This document shows, piece after piece, positions 55,101 through 63,238 of a stretch of DNA of 64,000 bases. The first letter of the stretch is position 1. Each line of letters starts with the position of its first letter. Position numbers and translations under genes: made by a program. Source of the stretch: Forficula auricularia (Eukaryota > Arthropoda > Insecta > Dermaptera > Forficulidae); NCBI GenBank assembly GCA_024734495.1, contig JALMQS010000073.1, positions 2,551,805 through 2,615,804 on the forward strand. The letters run 5' to 3'. The notes under the pieces were generated by a model. That model worked only from the letters and a program-made list of their open reading frames with translations, was not told the origin of the DNA and did not search any database.

Positions 55101-58100
55101 TTCATAACACGTACTTCAATAATATTAATTTCTACGATTCATATTCTTTCTTTAATTCTGTATAATTGAAATTTTTTCTTTATTTAAAATAGTGATTACG
55201 GTATTTTTAATATGAGAAACAATTGTATAATAAAAAGATTATATAATTATATAATTATTATATATGCCATTTTTTTTACAGAACTTCATTTTAAACGTTT
55301 TAGTCTTTAAAATTTCTAAGATTTATATATTAGATAATTAGTTTATTTTTTCACCGATACTAGCACAGGGTTGTAAACAGTAACTGTCTAAAAATCGGAC
55401 AATGAAACTTTAATTTTCTTAACCTTTACTTCTCATTTTGGGTAGTTGATAAATGCACCAATATTTTTACCGTGTCCTAAAGAATGACTCTGTAAAACTA
55501 AACCCAGACCAGGCAAAGGAAATAGCTTTAAGTTTTGCACCTCTTTCTCCAATTTTGAGTAATTGATTTTTGCTTATATTGTCTTGTCGCAAATGCGTAA
55601 TACGTATTCCTATGGATGGAAAGTGAGTTTTACACGTGTCTGGGCAAATTATGATTAATAATATAAATAAATAATACATATAAACATAATTTGCCCAGAC
55701 ACGTCCATTCATACATTAATTCCTGTGAATCAATTGTAATAGACTGATGAAGAGGGCAAAGACCTCGAAACTATAGTCTCGTTATAAATAAAATTTATTA
55801 ATCCAGCAGAAGACACTCTTTTATAGTCTCCTTCAATATATAAAAACTCTGCTACCCTCGACAAAAAAACTTTCAATTTAATTTAAAACATATTCCTATT
55901 TCTACACATTTTGAGAAAATCAGATATGTAGAAGTAGGTCGAGATTTGATTACTTGAATTTGCCAAGACAGACAAATAAATAAATAAAAAGGCAGAAAAA
56001 CGGACCTAAATAAAAAGCATTTAGAAAGATTTTGATGATTCTTTTATCATAAAATTTAATAGAATAAATATTAACATTATATTTGCAGAATGGCAGCTAT
56101 CATTATCATCTTCTTCCTCAACAATTGCCGAGTCGCTTCCTGGATCATCAGTTGTGGAAACGGTAGCTCTTGGGTGTCGGTACCATAGGGCTGGAATCGA
56201 ACCTTCACGAACAGACCCAATACATATTGCACAACGATTTAATCTCTCTGCAATGCAAACCGAATGGACCTTAGTTGAAGAATGGGCTCAAGCACAGGCA
56301 TGGGAGGAAATTGAAGCTTTACTTTTTAAAAAGGTACCTACCTAGGATTTCATCTTATTATATATAAAAAGAGAAGGTGATGTTTCATTCATCTATTAAC
56401 GCACACCCTAAACCTCTTGACCTAGAAAGATGAAATTTGGAATGTATATTCTTTCAACGATTTATGTGTATGCTAAGAAGGGATTTTTTGAAATTCGAAC
56501 CCTAAAGGGGGGAAAGAGCTCCAAAATGTGTTTTCAGAGTTTTTTTAAGATCTATTAAACCAGAAATAGATATCGATATGGGTTTAGTTTAGAAATACAA
56601 AAAACATATTTCAGTATTTTGAAGGAGACAATGAGTGTGTCTTCTGCTGGAATTATAAATTTTATTTATAACGAGACTTTAGTTAAAAATATATAAAAAT
56701 TCTGCTACTCTCGGCAAAAAACTTTCAATTTAATTTCAGTATTTTGCTCTATTTGTCCTCGAAAGAGAGATATAGTCATTTTGGGGTAAATTTTTAAAGT
56801 GATCTATCTCCTCGAGTTTTTAAGTTTTAGCATTCCTATTTAGTACATAGGTTTATTAATGCTAAATCTCGGGAGGGTTTTTTTATTTTTTTGAAATTTG
56901 ACCCCTGAACATTAAAAATCGGGAATTTTTGATTTTATGGTCTAAAACAAAAAAGGCTTCGTATCTTTCTAGCCCTTGGACCAAACTCATCCAAACATTG
57001 TATACATAGCCACTAGAAGTCTAGAAATGTAAAAACTAACCACCGAAAATGGGGGGGGGGAGTCAAAAAATAAAAATTCTTGCCCTTCGACCAAACTCAA
57101 CCAAATTTTGTATACATAATCTGTGGGCCTCTAGGGAGCTAGAAATGCAAAAACTGAGTGCGGAGATGTGGATCGGGGTTGGGTGAGGTGCAGGGGGCCC
57201 GGGGTGGATGTGGGGTGGAATGGGGTTAAGGTGCGGGGTGGGGGTTTGGAGATGGGGGAGGTGGAAAGGGTGCGTAGTGGGGTGCAGGGTAGGTGCGGTG
57301 GTGGAATAGGTGCGGGGTGCGGAGGGGGGGGTCAAAGGGGCGTATATTAATACAAAAGACGAGAAATAAATACATTAAATATCTAAAAAGTTAGGATAAA
57401 AACAATATTTTTCCGCTTTAACACATTAAAAAAAAATCAGAGCTTGAAAGTCTAGGGATTGGGGGGGGGGGCAAAGCCCCCCTGCATCCTCCCTGCGGAC
57501 GCCCTCGATAACATATATCATTGTAAGATTATAAAATCATTGTAAGTTTTTATTATCGGTCGCTAATTCAAAAATTGAAACTTTGAATTAAGTACAGCAA
57601 ATTGATGCTAGATGGCGCTAAGGGCAATCACTAATTTATAGGCTAGTCATTATTAAATAAATTTTATAAAATATAGTGAATTAATATGGTTGTCTTAAAA
57701 AAAATACATACTTTAATAAACAATTTAACCACCAATTCAATCTAATATTCAATTATTATAAAAAGTCATCTCATTAGGTACATATTTTAATTTTCAAATA
57801 TTTCTCGTGTAATTAAAATGAGAATCATTAAATATCAAATATATTTTACGAATTATTAATATCTTAATTAGGATAATGGGGTCTCCTCATAAAATAAAAA
57901 AAAAATTAATGAAAATAAACAAAAATTACTTTATAAATATTTCATTGAAAAAAATGGGAAATTTATCCCACTGACAAATTCAAAAATTTAAACTTTCAAA
58001 ATATAATAGACCATACATGGGCCTCAGCAGGAATTTTCTCAGGGCGGGGGCTGTAAAACCTCACTACATTTATTATATGTTCTAATTATGTATACCTATC

Positions 58101-61100
58101 TCGAGGGGTTAACCGCGATCTAATATAGTGTACACCTACTTCCACTTCCACTTTCATTTCCAACTAGAAGACAATAGATGAAGGGGCATTATCTAATGAA
58201 TTCCAAAATAATTCCACATAATTCCAAAGACGTGTACACCTAATTCCAATCTCGGTTCACCCCTCCACCATCTATATACCTATATACCTATATATATTTT
58301 TTACTTTACCATACAGGATATGGTCAAGTATTGTAATCGTGCATGAAAAAAGTGGTTTTTTTCCTTCTTTTTTTCGAAATATCTCAAAAACGGCTGAAAC
58401 TATTTCGATTAAAAAAATTGAGCGAAACCATGGCATTTCGCTCTACAAAAAAGCCCTAAGAAGTGAACATCGAAAAAATTATATTTTTTTCGAGATAATA
58501 ATTTTTTTGTCAAAATGTCTGTTTGTCTGTTAGTCTGTGCGTTACCAAATTTTGTGGACGAGCTAGCTCAAAAACTAGTTTGAATATCGAAACCAAATTT
58601 CACACGTAGTTTCCATTGAGATTAAGAGCTGATTAGATTTTGGTGCACATCGACCCAAAATTAAGGGGGGTGGAGGGGGGTTAAAAATTAAAAATCTAGG
58701 CCATTTGACCAAACTCAACCAAATTTTGTATACATAATTAGTGGGACCCTATAAGTCTAAAATAGAAAAACTAACCACCCTCCCCTACATGATTATAAAT
58801 AATTTTATTAAATATATGTGAGGTGACAGGTTGTATGGTAAAATCAAGTGGATGGCCACACCAGAACACGTCAGCTTATTTATTCAAAAAAAGAGAAATA
58901 AATACGTTGTAGATCTAGATAAAAAAATATTTTTCCACTTCAAATATTTCATAAAAATCAGAGCTAGAAAGCCAGGTGGGTCAAAGCCTCCCCCCCCCCA
59001 TCCCTTGAAAGAACTAAATTTATTGGTGCTCAGCTTTCCACAACTTGCCATTCTTTTTAACCCATTAACCAACAAAAATTATATTTGAATAAGATTGGAA
59101 TAATTTTTGGAAACGGACTGATAAGTGAAATTGAGTGACTGTTGATGAGGCAGTCCAAAAAAAGATAATTTATACTATCTTTTTATTCATAAACCGACGT
59201 TTCTGAGGCTCTTCCCTCCTTCTTCAGGGTCTGTAATCAATTAAAATTGCATTTGGCCATCATTACAAACAAGATCATCACAATTTTTTTTTTTATAAAT
59301 ACAATTAATATATAATTATATACACTTTTTTTAATCAAAGATATTCTACTCACTTTGAAAAGTCACTGAAGGAAATCCAATGCGACATTCCCCTCTGTCT
59401 CCTCTTTCAGTGGCAGTAACAATAATATATTTATATACTATTTTATTCTCAGCAGAATTATAATGTAGTAATGATTTGCAAATTTTGATATAAATATATA
59501 TAATTAGCCAAATTCCCTCCCAGATAAAACGTGCGCCTAGCGGTATTGCGCATAATTATTTGATTTATACAGTACAACAATGTGTATTATGCTTTAATTA
59601 CACTTATATATTTATATATATACAAACTTCTTATAAATTATTATTTTTTTTTTTTTCATAAATCCTAAAAAAGTTTGACAAGTCTTTAAATTACAAATTT
59701 ACAATTATTTACATATTATCTCTTTACATTATTATATTATAACTATACAAGCTTAGATCACCAATTATGCCGTCCCAACAAATACTCAGGTCTATTATGT
59801 CCGTTCTGTAGTTTACGGCGCGTGTCAAGAGATTTTTTTATAGCTATCATTTCCAGGTTTTTCTTTTAAAATAATTATTCTCTTGGAATAAATTGTTACA
59901 ATTGTTGAAGTTAATATTATGTTTTTTTCTGGGCATGAATTGCTAAAGCTGTATTATTTTTAATGGTTTTTGAGACCGAAAGTTCATGTTCTCATAATCT
60001 CTCACCAGTGCGCAGTTTTGTTTGACCGATAGTTTATGAATAAAAAGATAAAAGTATAAATTATCTTTTTTTGGACTGTCTCATCAATTAATATATAATT
60101 CTCATTTATATTTGAATCTAAAATTTGGTTATCTGAAATCTACTTTAAAATATTATCAATCCCATTTTAATTGATTACAGACCCTGAAGAAGGAGGGAAT
60201 AGCCTCCGAAACGTCGGCTTATGAATAAAAAGATAATATAAATTATCTTTTTTTGGACTGCCTCATCAATATCCACTCAATTATATTTGAACCTAAAATT
60301 TGGTTATCTGAATTTTACTAAAAAATATTAATGTATCAACAACTAGAAATTTTTTTATTTTACATTAAGGATTTTCATATTTTTTTTTTTTTTTTTTATT
60401 AAATAAACTGACCATTTATCCTAAAGATTCATTTGTTCAAGTGTTCAAGATATGCGATTTGAAAATATTAACTACCCTTCCTGCTCACATTATAGGTAGA
60501 CAAAACTGACTAACTTAATTCATCAATTCGTTTATACTTGTATTTTAAACAGACACTGATTTGTTTTTTCTATCATCTTCACCGAATACTAAAATCTTCA
60601 ATTTTTCAATACCCTCAGCTTTCTAAAAAAAGCTTCTACAACAAATTAACTCTTTAAAATTTCTAAAGTTTTACTGAACGTAAAAGAAAAAAACATTTAT
60701 ATTAGACTTAAAGATATTCCTTTTTGCATCATTACTATCATATAATAAATATAATACTTATGTTTTAAATAATAATTTTACTTAAAAATTAAAATGCTTT
60801 AAATATTTTCAACAAATCTTTTAATAATAAACTATTCATTGAATTCCCACTAATTGAATTGAATTTTTTATTTAGTCTTGGCTTGGTCGACGAAAACTTC
60901 AAACCTATCACACTCCAGCAAAACTCGTTAATTTGTTGCACAAATACAAGGCTCCTTCGTCTGTAATCGACATCTATTTGCAACAAATCGATTCATTGGA
61001 AGAACGAGGGACCTTAGCAAGAAGGCTTGGGTGTCATATGTCCCTTATCGATGTAAGTATTTAACATTAGATATATTTTAATTTTGTATTATCATTTTAT

Positions 61101-63042
61101 AAAATATATTTAAGCTTTTATAATTGTTTATAAGTCCATTTAAAAATGAATCCAAGAAAATCTAGTATAAAATATATTTTAAAATTTTGTTATATTATTA
61201 AAAAAAAATCTCTCCTCGAAGTATACCTAGTCTGCCCCCCCCCCCCCCCATTCTCCATTTCGGCCCAATACATAACCTTAGGCTTTGTTTTACCCTTATT
61301 TTAACGCGTTACAAAACAACATAACAGATTTTAGCTAATCTTTTATTATAGAATCAGAGTAAAATTATTAATATTTTCATGTATCGCTATTAAATGAAAC
61401 AAGCACAAATAAGATATAAACTTTTTGAAAATAGAAACATGTCATCAATAAAAACCATTTTATTGAAATAGATTTCTCTATAACTTTTATTTGTTTATTT
61501 ATTTATTTTTACAATTTACTGATGAAATGCTCTTATAACAATATATTTAGATCACATTATAAACAGAAAAGTCTACGTTACACTCCGAAACGTCGGTTTT
61601 ATGAATAAAAAGATAGTGTAAATTGTCTTCTTCTTTTTTTGAACTGCCTCATCGATATCCACTTAATATTTAACAAAGACAAAAATTTTATCACTGTTCA
61701 TCACAATGTCAAAGAATTGCAAAATCCGATTTGTATATTTGTTTATTCAGTCAATTACAGTGAAATATCCATACTTATTATTACCATGTAGGGAACTCTG
61801 AACAAGTTGGTAGGCCTAGTTCCATAACTAAAGTACACTTTACTGAGAATTATCGGACACTTAATTTTTTTCATTCAGAAGTTTCGAAAGAAAAGAAAGT
61901 TCAAAGAAACATCATCTTGAATCGAGTGACTGTAAACCAAGATGGACAGGGATATTATATTTATTTATTTATTTGCCATGTACGATGCTCTGGGACAGAT
62001 GCCTCAAAGTGCAGATACAAGTAATATTAGTACAGACGTGTTTTAATTAAGCCACAACCCTGAGTCAGATCTCTCTGATATTCCTTCCAAATTTGTAATT
62101 CATTAACCGCAAAAATGTATCCGTCACTCTCTTCAGGACAGATATAGTTAGATATAGATATGATTTTCGTAATAAGGATTTCATCTAAGAATACGAGTTG
62201 GTTCACTTATGACCTCGAGATATAGAATATTTAAAGAGGTAAAATATAATAATCTATAAAGATATTAATACTATCAACGTATTAAATTCTTAGTGAGAAA
62301 TTATATTTCGTCGGCTTAGAGTGTAAACCTGCTAACTCCATTTTTTATCATATATGACATATTAATACCATTCGAAAAAAAAGAGATACAGCATCGTCCA
62401 AGTAAAACTGCTACTTAAAATTAAGATCGTAAGGTGTAGAAAAAAATGTGAAAAATAGTTTCTTTGCATAACAACAATATGAAATTTTGTTTGTTTTTTC
62501 TCTGCCCTGTAAAATTTCCTTGTTGTGAGTTAGCAGGTCTCTCTCTAAGGTGACGATGTGTATATTTAAAACAAAAATTTTATTTAAATAATTGAAATTT
62601 ATCAATGATCAGTATATTATACTCAATGATGTACCATGTACCAGTTAATTAATTTGATTGAAATTCTAGAGTAATTTTGTAAACTAAACATCTTATTATG
62701 TTTCTTTGTTCAAAAAAATAAAACAATACTAAATATTACATAATGAGTAATTAATTTATGATTTTTAGGTTCTTGCTGCACAAAAAGATCGTCTTGCTCT
62801 TATTTCACTACAAGCCTCATTAGAACCAACTGAAGAGGCCCATCACTATGCGGAGAAAACGTTGAACACCCCCGTAATACAAATAATTATTTATAATCTA
62901 TCTCAATTATATAATATTAATTAACTAATATTTTACTTAAGAGTTATTTTAACAAAAATTTGAAATAACTTATTTATTATAGGAATCATCTAAATTTAGC
63001 TTTTTCATTTCAACTGATAAAATTTTGCTAAATTCTGTATAA
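39995..63042 (+). CDS. VIPAS39: VIPAS39 / SPE-39 (Vps16B), C-terminal part, spliced
   Basis: VIPAS39 partners the Sec1/Munc18 protein VPS33B in the CHEVI-type tethering complex on late endosomes, lysosomes and lysosome-related organelles. Exons: 39,995-40,176; 47,864-48,000; 52,793-52,820; 53,968-54,100; 56,089-56,333; 60,876-61,052; 62,769-62,873; probably 62,983-63,042. All introns are GT-AG and phases join without stops, giving ~355 residues. Family hallmarks as I remember them: SLEPFRSLNDK and GDGNAV in exon A, SWLG and LHKYKAP in exon F, and AAQKDRL in exon G. The family is ~490 residues, so ~140 N-terminal residues are missing; they are presumably upstream or outside the window. No competing family fits. 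Confidence 0.93.
40391..40440 (+). ncRNA. Degenerate hammerhead-like core
   Basis: CTGAAGA (40,397-40,403), T, then GGG/CCC stem. The GAAA box has become AAAA. It is related to 36,215-36,262 and probably dead. Confidence 0.35.
40915..41150 (+). repeat. Dispersed repeat, second copy (see 32,755)
   Basis: Same order of blocks as 32,755-32,975, with an extra ~20 bp (AAGAATCTTGCGGATACAAT). It lies in VIPAS39 intron 1. Confidence 0.75.
41845..41890 (-). ncRNA. Hammerhead-ribozyme-like core
   Basis: Minus strand CTGATGA (41,877-41,883), weak stem II, GAAA (41,857-41,860), palindrome ACTATAGT, then C. AGA/TCT can start stem I. Confidence 0.4.
42085..42140 (+). ncRNA. Hammerhead-ribozyme-like core
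   Basis: CTGATGA (42,093-42,099), one A, stem II GAAG/CTTC (42,101-42,104 with 42,112-42,115), GAAA (42,116-42,119), CTATAG, then TC. Stem I has lost the G seen in the mirror copy. Confidence 0.5.
42773..43342. mobile_element. Foldback MITE with TACAGGG termini
   Basis: Ends TACAGGGCGGGGCATGAAGA and its inverse (CCACCCTGTA), with TA targets. Both arms contain a unit of the 115-bp minisatellite family, so that dispersed family seems to be spread by this transposon. No transposase. Confidence 0.75.
43494..43600 (+). repeat. Diverged repeat, also inside LINE copy 1 insertion
   Basis: GTATTGTAATCGTC and GGTAAAGACTATGGAACCCA match, inverted, 18,570-18,700. A small further piece is at ~58,330. 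Confidence 0.6.
44748..45068 (+). mobile_element. Hammerhead-bearing foldback retroelement (copy 3)
   Basis: 321 bp flanked by AGTTATATGTTAT (44,735-44,747 and 45,069-45,081). A 30-nt unique extension (44,748-44,777) precedes the inverted repeat (44,778-~44,832 with 45,015-45,068). The right half holds one hammerhead-like core. Same plan as copies at 3,805, 27,864 and 52,043. No ORF; inserted in an older repeat in VIPAS39 intron 1. Confidence 0.82.
44965..45012 (+). ncRNA. Hammerhead-ribozyme-like core
   Basis: CTGATGA (44,972-44,978), one A, stem II GCCA/TGGC (44,980-44,983 with 44,992-44,995), GAAA (44,996-44,999), then CGTT. GC/GC can form the first pairs of stem I. The base at the predicted cleavage site is U rather than the favoured C. 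Confidence 0.5.
45441..45663 (+). mobile_element. tRNA-derived SINE, copy 1
   Basis: Starts GGGGAGTCGGGTAGCTCATT (A-box region), B-box GGTTCGATCC, body ending GGTGACATTAAATAAATAAA and an A-run. Flanked by CATTTTTAC (45,432-45,440 and 45,664-45,672). A second copy is at 50,737. Both are in sense orientation within VIPAS39 introns. Confidence 0.9.
45890..46220 (-). mobile_element. LINE 3' end, antisense
   Basis: The minus strand encodes FYNKIPEEIASLALNKFKSS then IKRTLLEKR, the closing motif of Jockey/CR1-type ORF2. It is followed by an AATAAACAAATAAA-type tail (45,900-46,000). Only the last ~60 codons remain. Confidence 0.7.
46221..47863. other. VIPAS39 intron 1, 3' part; nothing else recognised
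   Basis: AT-rich. A C-run followed by CA repeats (47,691-47,719) lies ~145 bp before exon B. No further feature supported. Confidence 0.5.
47864..48000 (+). CDS. VIPAS39: VIPAS39 exon B
   Basis: TTTCAG acceptor, frame VVMFLESTLKKSIWQRLLLE through RFRHQELSDLL, then GA|GTAAGT. It continues the helical repeat region of the family. Confidence 0.92.
48001..49350. other. VIPAS39 intron 2, 5' part
   Basis: 48,265-48,350 is GC-rich (GCGTGCCTTTGGCACGACC hairpin) in an AT-rich intron. It belongs to no family I recognise. The rest is unremarkable. Confidence 0.35.
49355..49603 (+). mobile_element. MITE with 30-bp terminal repeats, copy 1
   Basis: Begins CGTCGGCTTAGAGTGTAAAC and ends with its inverse through GAGTTAGCAGG. 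ATAT on both sides could be the duplication. The 249-bp element has no ORF. Copy 2 is at 62,309. Confidence 0.85.
50737..50965 (+). mobile_element. tRNA-derived SINE, copy 2
   Basis: GGGGAGTCGGGTTGCCCGAG start, B-box-like GAGTTCGAGCC, shared body (ACCGGCTAAAA, CTCACTAACCCTA, GTGCTGTCTAAATGG) and an AATAAATAAATAAA tail. Duplication AATAAGTATG at 50,727-50,736 and 50,966-50,975. Confidence 0.9.
51225..51385 (+). mobile_element. Degenerate Jockey-type LINE fragment
   Basis: NPFAVKLEKCRTTSFTSMFI matches the post-RT block of the 2326-2895 LINE. It has stops and is diverged. Sense orientation in intron 2. Confidence 0.6.
52143..52200 (-). ncRNA. Hammerhead-ribozyme-like motif
   Basis: Minus-strand mirror of 52,305-52,362. 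The core and GAAGGC/GCCTTC stem II are kept, but stem III reads CTACAG instead of the palindrome CTATAG. Confidence 0.55.
52305..52362 (+). ncRNA. Hammerhead-ribozyme-like motif, most complete
   Basis: CTGATGA (52,318-52,324), one unpaired T, a 6-bp stem II GAAGGC/GCCTTC (52,326-52,331 with 52,335-52,340), GAAA (52,341-52,344), stem III CTATAG, then TC with predicted cleavage after 52,352. Stem I pairs TAGA (52,314-52,317) with TCTA (52,353-52,356), then after an internal loop TATTT with AAATA. ACTATAGT is self-complementary, so stem III would be stable mainly in a dimer. The extra base before stem II departs from the textbook core. Confidence 0.6.
52455..52578. repeat. Palindromic foldback
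   Basis: ATTATTATTGGTGTAGAATA through TCGGAAAAATA and its inverse surround a TA-rich centre. It lies 30 bp from copy 4 but outside its duplication. No ORF. Confidence 0.8.
52793..52820 (+). CDS. VIPAS39: VIPAS39 exon C, 28-nt microexon
   Basis: TTTGCAG acceptor, A + ATGGTTGGAAAATCAAGAGA..., ending TCG|GTTTGT. It encodes MVGKSREAS, keeping frame between exon B (phase 2) and exon D (phase 0). Without it exon B would not join exon D in frame. Confidence 0.85.
53128..53366. repeat. Inverted pair with CTGATGA boxes, hammerhead core broken
   Basis: ACAGCTTC.ACTGATGA occurs on the minus strand (53,134-53,152) and on the plus strand (53,341-53,358). Neither copy has a convincing stem II and GAAA. 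Probably an old relative of the hammerhead foldbacks. Confidence 0.4.
53968..54100 (+). CDS. VIPAS39: VIPAS39 exon D
   Basis: GTTTTAG acceptor; KKQILFSLNPGNPQRQSVRL through DHVEQWCTLL, ending in G|GTGATT (phase 1). Confidence 0.9.
54525..54572 (+). ncRNA. Degenerate hammerhead-like remnant
   Basis: CTTTCGAAACGTTGCAGC has the GAAACGTT box after a short potential stem. CTGATGA is not intact. Recorded as a relic in intron 4. Confidence 0.25.
55610..55715. repeat. Short foldback next to hammerhead motif
   Basis: ACACGTGTCTGGGCAAATTA and its inverse flank a ~45-bp AT-rich loop, ending ~30 bp before the 55,732 hammerhead-like motif. Confidence 0.7.
55732..55790 (+). ncRNA. Hammerhead-ribozyme-like motif
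   Basis: CTGATGA (55,744-55,750), one A, stem II GAGG/CCTC (55,752-55,755 with 55,763-55,766), GAAA (55,767-55,770), palindromic CTATAG, then TC with predicted cleavage after 55,778. AG.A/TC plus ATA/TAT can form stem I with an internal loop. The downstream block CAGCAGAAGACACTC is shared with 52,390 and, inverted, with 56,640. Confidence 0.55.
56089..56333 (+). CDS. VIPAS39: VIPAS39 exon E
   Basis: The longest exon. EWQLSSSSSSTIAESLPG, then HRAGIEPSRTDPIHIAQRFN and EEWAQAQAWEEIEALLFKK, ending AAG|GTACCT at a codon boundary. A serine run marks a variable linker. The second half is the conserved region before the WLG motif. Confidence 0.93.
56615..56740 (-). repeat. Truncated hammerhead-element 3' part
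   Basis: Minus strand: AGTCTCGTTATAAATAAAAT, CCAGCAGAAGACACAC and TTGCCGAGAGTAGCAGAATT. It matches the sequence after the 55,732 motif and the TCTGCTACTCTCGGCAAAA repeat at 42,228. The ribozyme core itself is lost. Confidence 0.6.
56990..57155 (+). repeat. Minisatellite-family unit
   Basis: CCAAACTCAACCAAATTTTG and CTAGAAATGCAAAAACT match the 115-bp units at 34,145. The unit's G-run leads into the G-rich block. Confidence 0.7.
57155..57345 (+). repeat. G-rich, C-poor block (quadruplex potential)
   Basis: About 190 bp dominated by GGGGT, GGTG and GGGG runs on the plus strand inside an AT-rich intron. The proline-rich minus frame and glycine-rich plus frame here are low-complexity translations and not genes. 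It sits where the minisatellite unit normally has its short G-run, so it looks like a local expansion. It would be transcribed as G-rich intronic RNA. Confidence 0.75.
57360..57510 (+). repeat. Dispersed repeat, also at 58,880-59,005
   Basis: GAGAAATAAATAC, ATATTTTTCC.CTT and AAAAATCAGAGCT.GAAAG followed by a homopolymer G or C run occur in the same order at both places. Confidence 0.6.
58320..58790 (+). repeat. Dispersed repeat ending in a minisatellite-family unit
   Basis: AATATCTCAAAAACGGCTGA, GTCTGTTTGTCTGTTAGTCT and then CCAAACTCAACCAAATTTTG. This looks like a fuller copy of the interspersed element that carries the 115-bp unit. Confidence 0.5.
59190..59232 (-). ncRNA. Hammerhead-ribozyme-like core
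   Basis: Minus strand CTGAAGA, A, GGAGG with CCTC, GAAACGTCGG. One base next to GAAA has changed from C to A compared with 60,184. Confidence 0.45.
60178..60222 (+). ncRNA. Hammerhead-ribozyme-like core
   Basis: CTGAAGA (60,184-60,190), one A, a 5-bp stem II GGAGG/CCTCC (60,192-60,196 with 60,203-60,207), GAAA (60,208-60,211), the palindrome ACGT, then C with predicted cleavage after 60,215. CC/GG pairs begin stem I. Confidence 0.55.
60876..61052 (+). CDS. VIPAS39: VIPAS39 exon F
   Basis: TTTAG acceptor; SWLGRRKLQTYHTPAKLVNL, LHKYKAPSSVIDIYLQQIDS and ARRLGCHMSLID, ending at codon boundary before GTAAGT. Carries the most conserved family motif (WLG...LHK..AP). Confidence 0.95.
61575..61665 (+). 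repeat. Partial hammerhead-family unit
   Basis: CCGAAACGTCGGTTTTATGA followed by AATAAAAAGATAGTG and CTGCCTCATCGATATCCACT matches the 60,200-60,280 unit. The CTGAAGA box is missing. Confidence 0.6.
61955..62200 (-). mobile_element. Possible LINE 3' tail
   Basis: The minus strand ends in a CATGGCAAATAAATAAATAA tail preceded by sequence without a clear frame. Its composition and tail resemble the other LINE ends in the window. Assignment is weak. Confidence 0.35.
62309..62555 (+). mobile_element. MITE with 30-bp terminal repeats, copy 2
   Basis: Same ends and interior as 49,355-49,603 (ATATATGACATATTAATA is nearly shared; TTTTGTTTGTTTTTTCT and CCCTGTAAAATTTCC are shared), same orientation, 247 bp. 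Lies in VIPAS39 intron 6. Confidence 0.85.
62769..62873 (+). CDS. VIPAS39: VIPAS39 exon G
   Basis: TTTTTAG acceptor; VLAAQKDRLALISLQASLEP and HHYAEKTLNTP, ending CCC|GTAATA. If not spliced here, the frame would end 17 codons later in intron-like AT-rich sequence. Confidence 0.92.
62983..63042 (+). CDS. VIPAS39: VIPAS39 probable terminal exon
   Basis: A 109-bp intron with a TATTATAG acceptor leads to ESSKFSFFISTDKILLNSV and a TAA stop. The family normally ends within ~10-15 residues of this point with a short Ser-rich, basic tail, which the start of this exon resembles. Read-through of exon G is the alternative. Confidence 0.5.
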   Translation, partial: ESSKFSFFISTDKILLNSV

Positions 63043-63238
63043 AGATATTCCTTATTGTCAACTTGTTACAAAATGTTGGTAACAGACTGTTTGAGAAACG
63101 GTCTTGGGCATTTAAAAATCTAAAAAAAAATTTAAATTTAAAAATTCAAAAATTAACAATGCACACGTTTCAATCTCTACAGTCGAAACCGCTTCAGTAT
63201 TCTTCGAACTGCTCACCTCCCTTGATAACGATCAAAGA

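Larger units (their letters stand above)
59125..60290. mobile_element. Hammerhead-bearing inverted/tandem element (intron 5)
   Basis: GGCAGTCCAAAAAAAGATAA to a hammerhead-like core (59,150-59,232, minus) is the inverse of 60,178-60,275 (plus). A 177-bp unit beginning GAATAAAAAGATA repeats directly (60,047 and 60,224), the first without its own intact core. A further partial copy lies at 61,575-61,660. Direct plus inverted terminal units recall the pseudo-LTR layout of Penelope-like elements. The interior (59,260-60,030) has no ORF. Confidence 0.65.

Noticed and set aside
57063..57350. Proline/histidine-rich minus ORF and glycine-rich plus ORF
   Set aside because: Low-complexity translations of the G-rich block.
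59079..60290. ATTATATTTGAA on both sides of the 59,125-60,290 element as a target duplication
   Set aside because: A TATATTTGAA word also follows the other directly repeated unit, so it is part of the repeat rather than a duplication.
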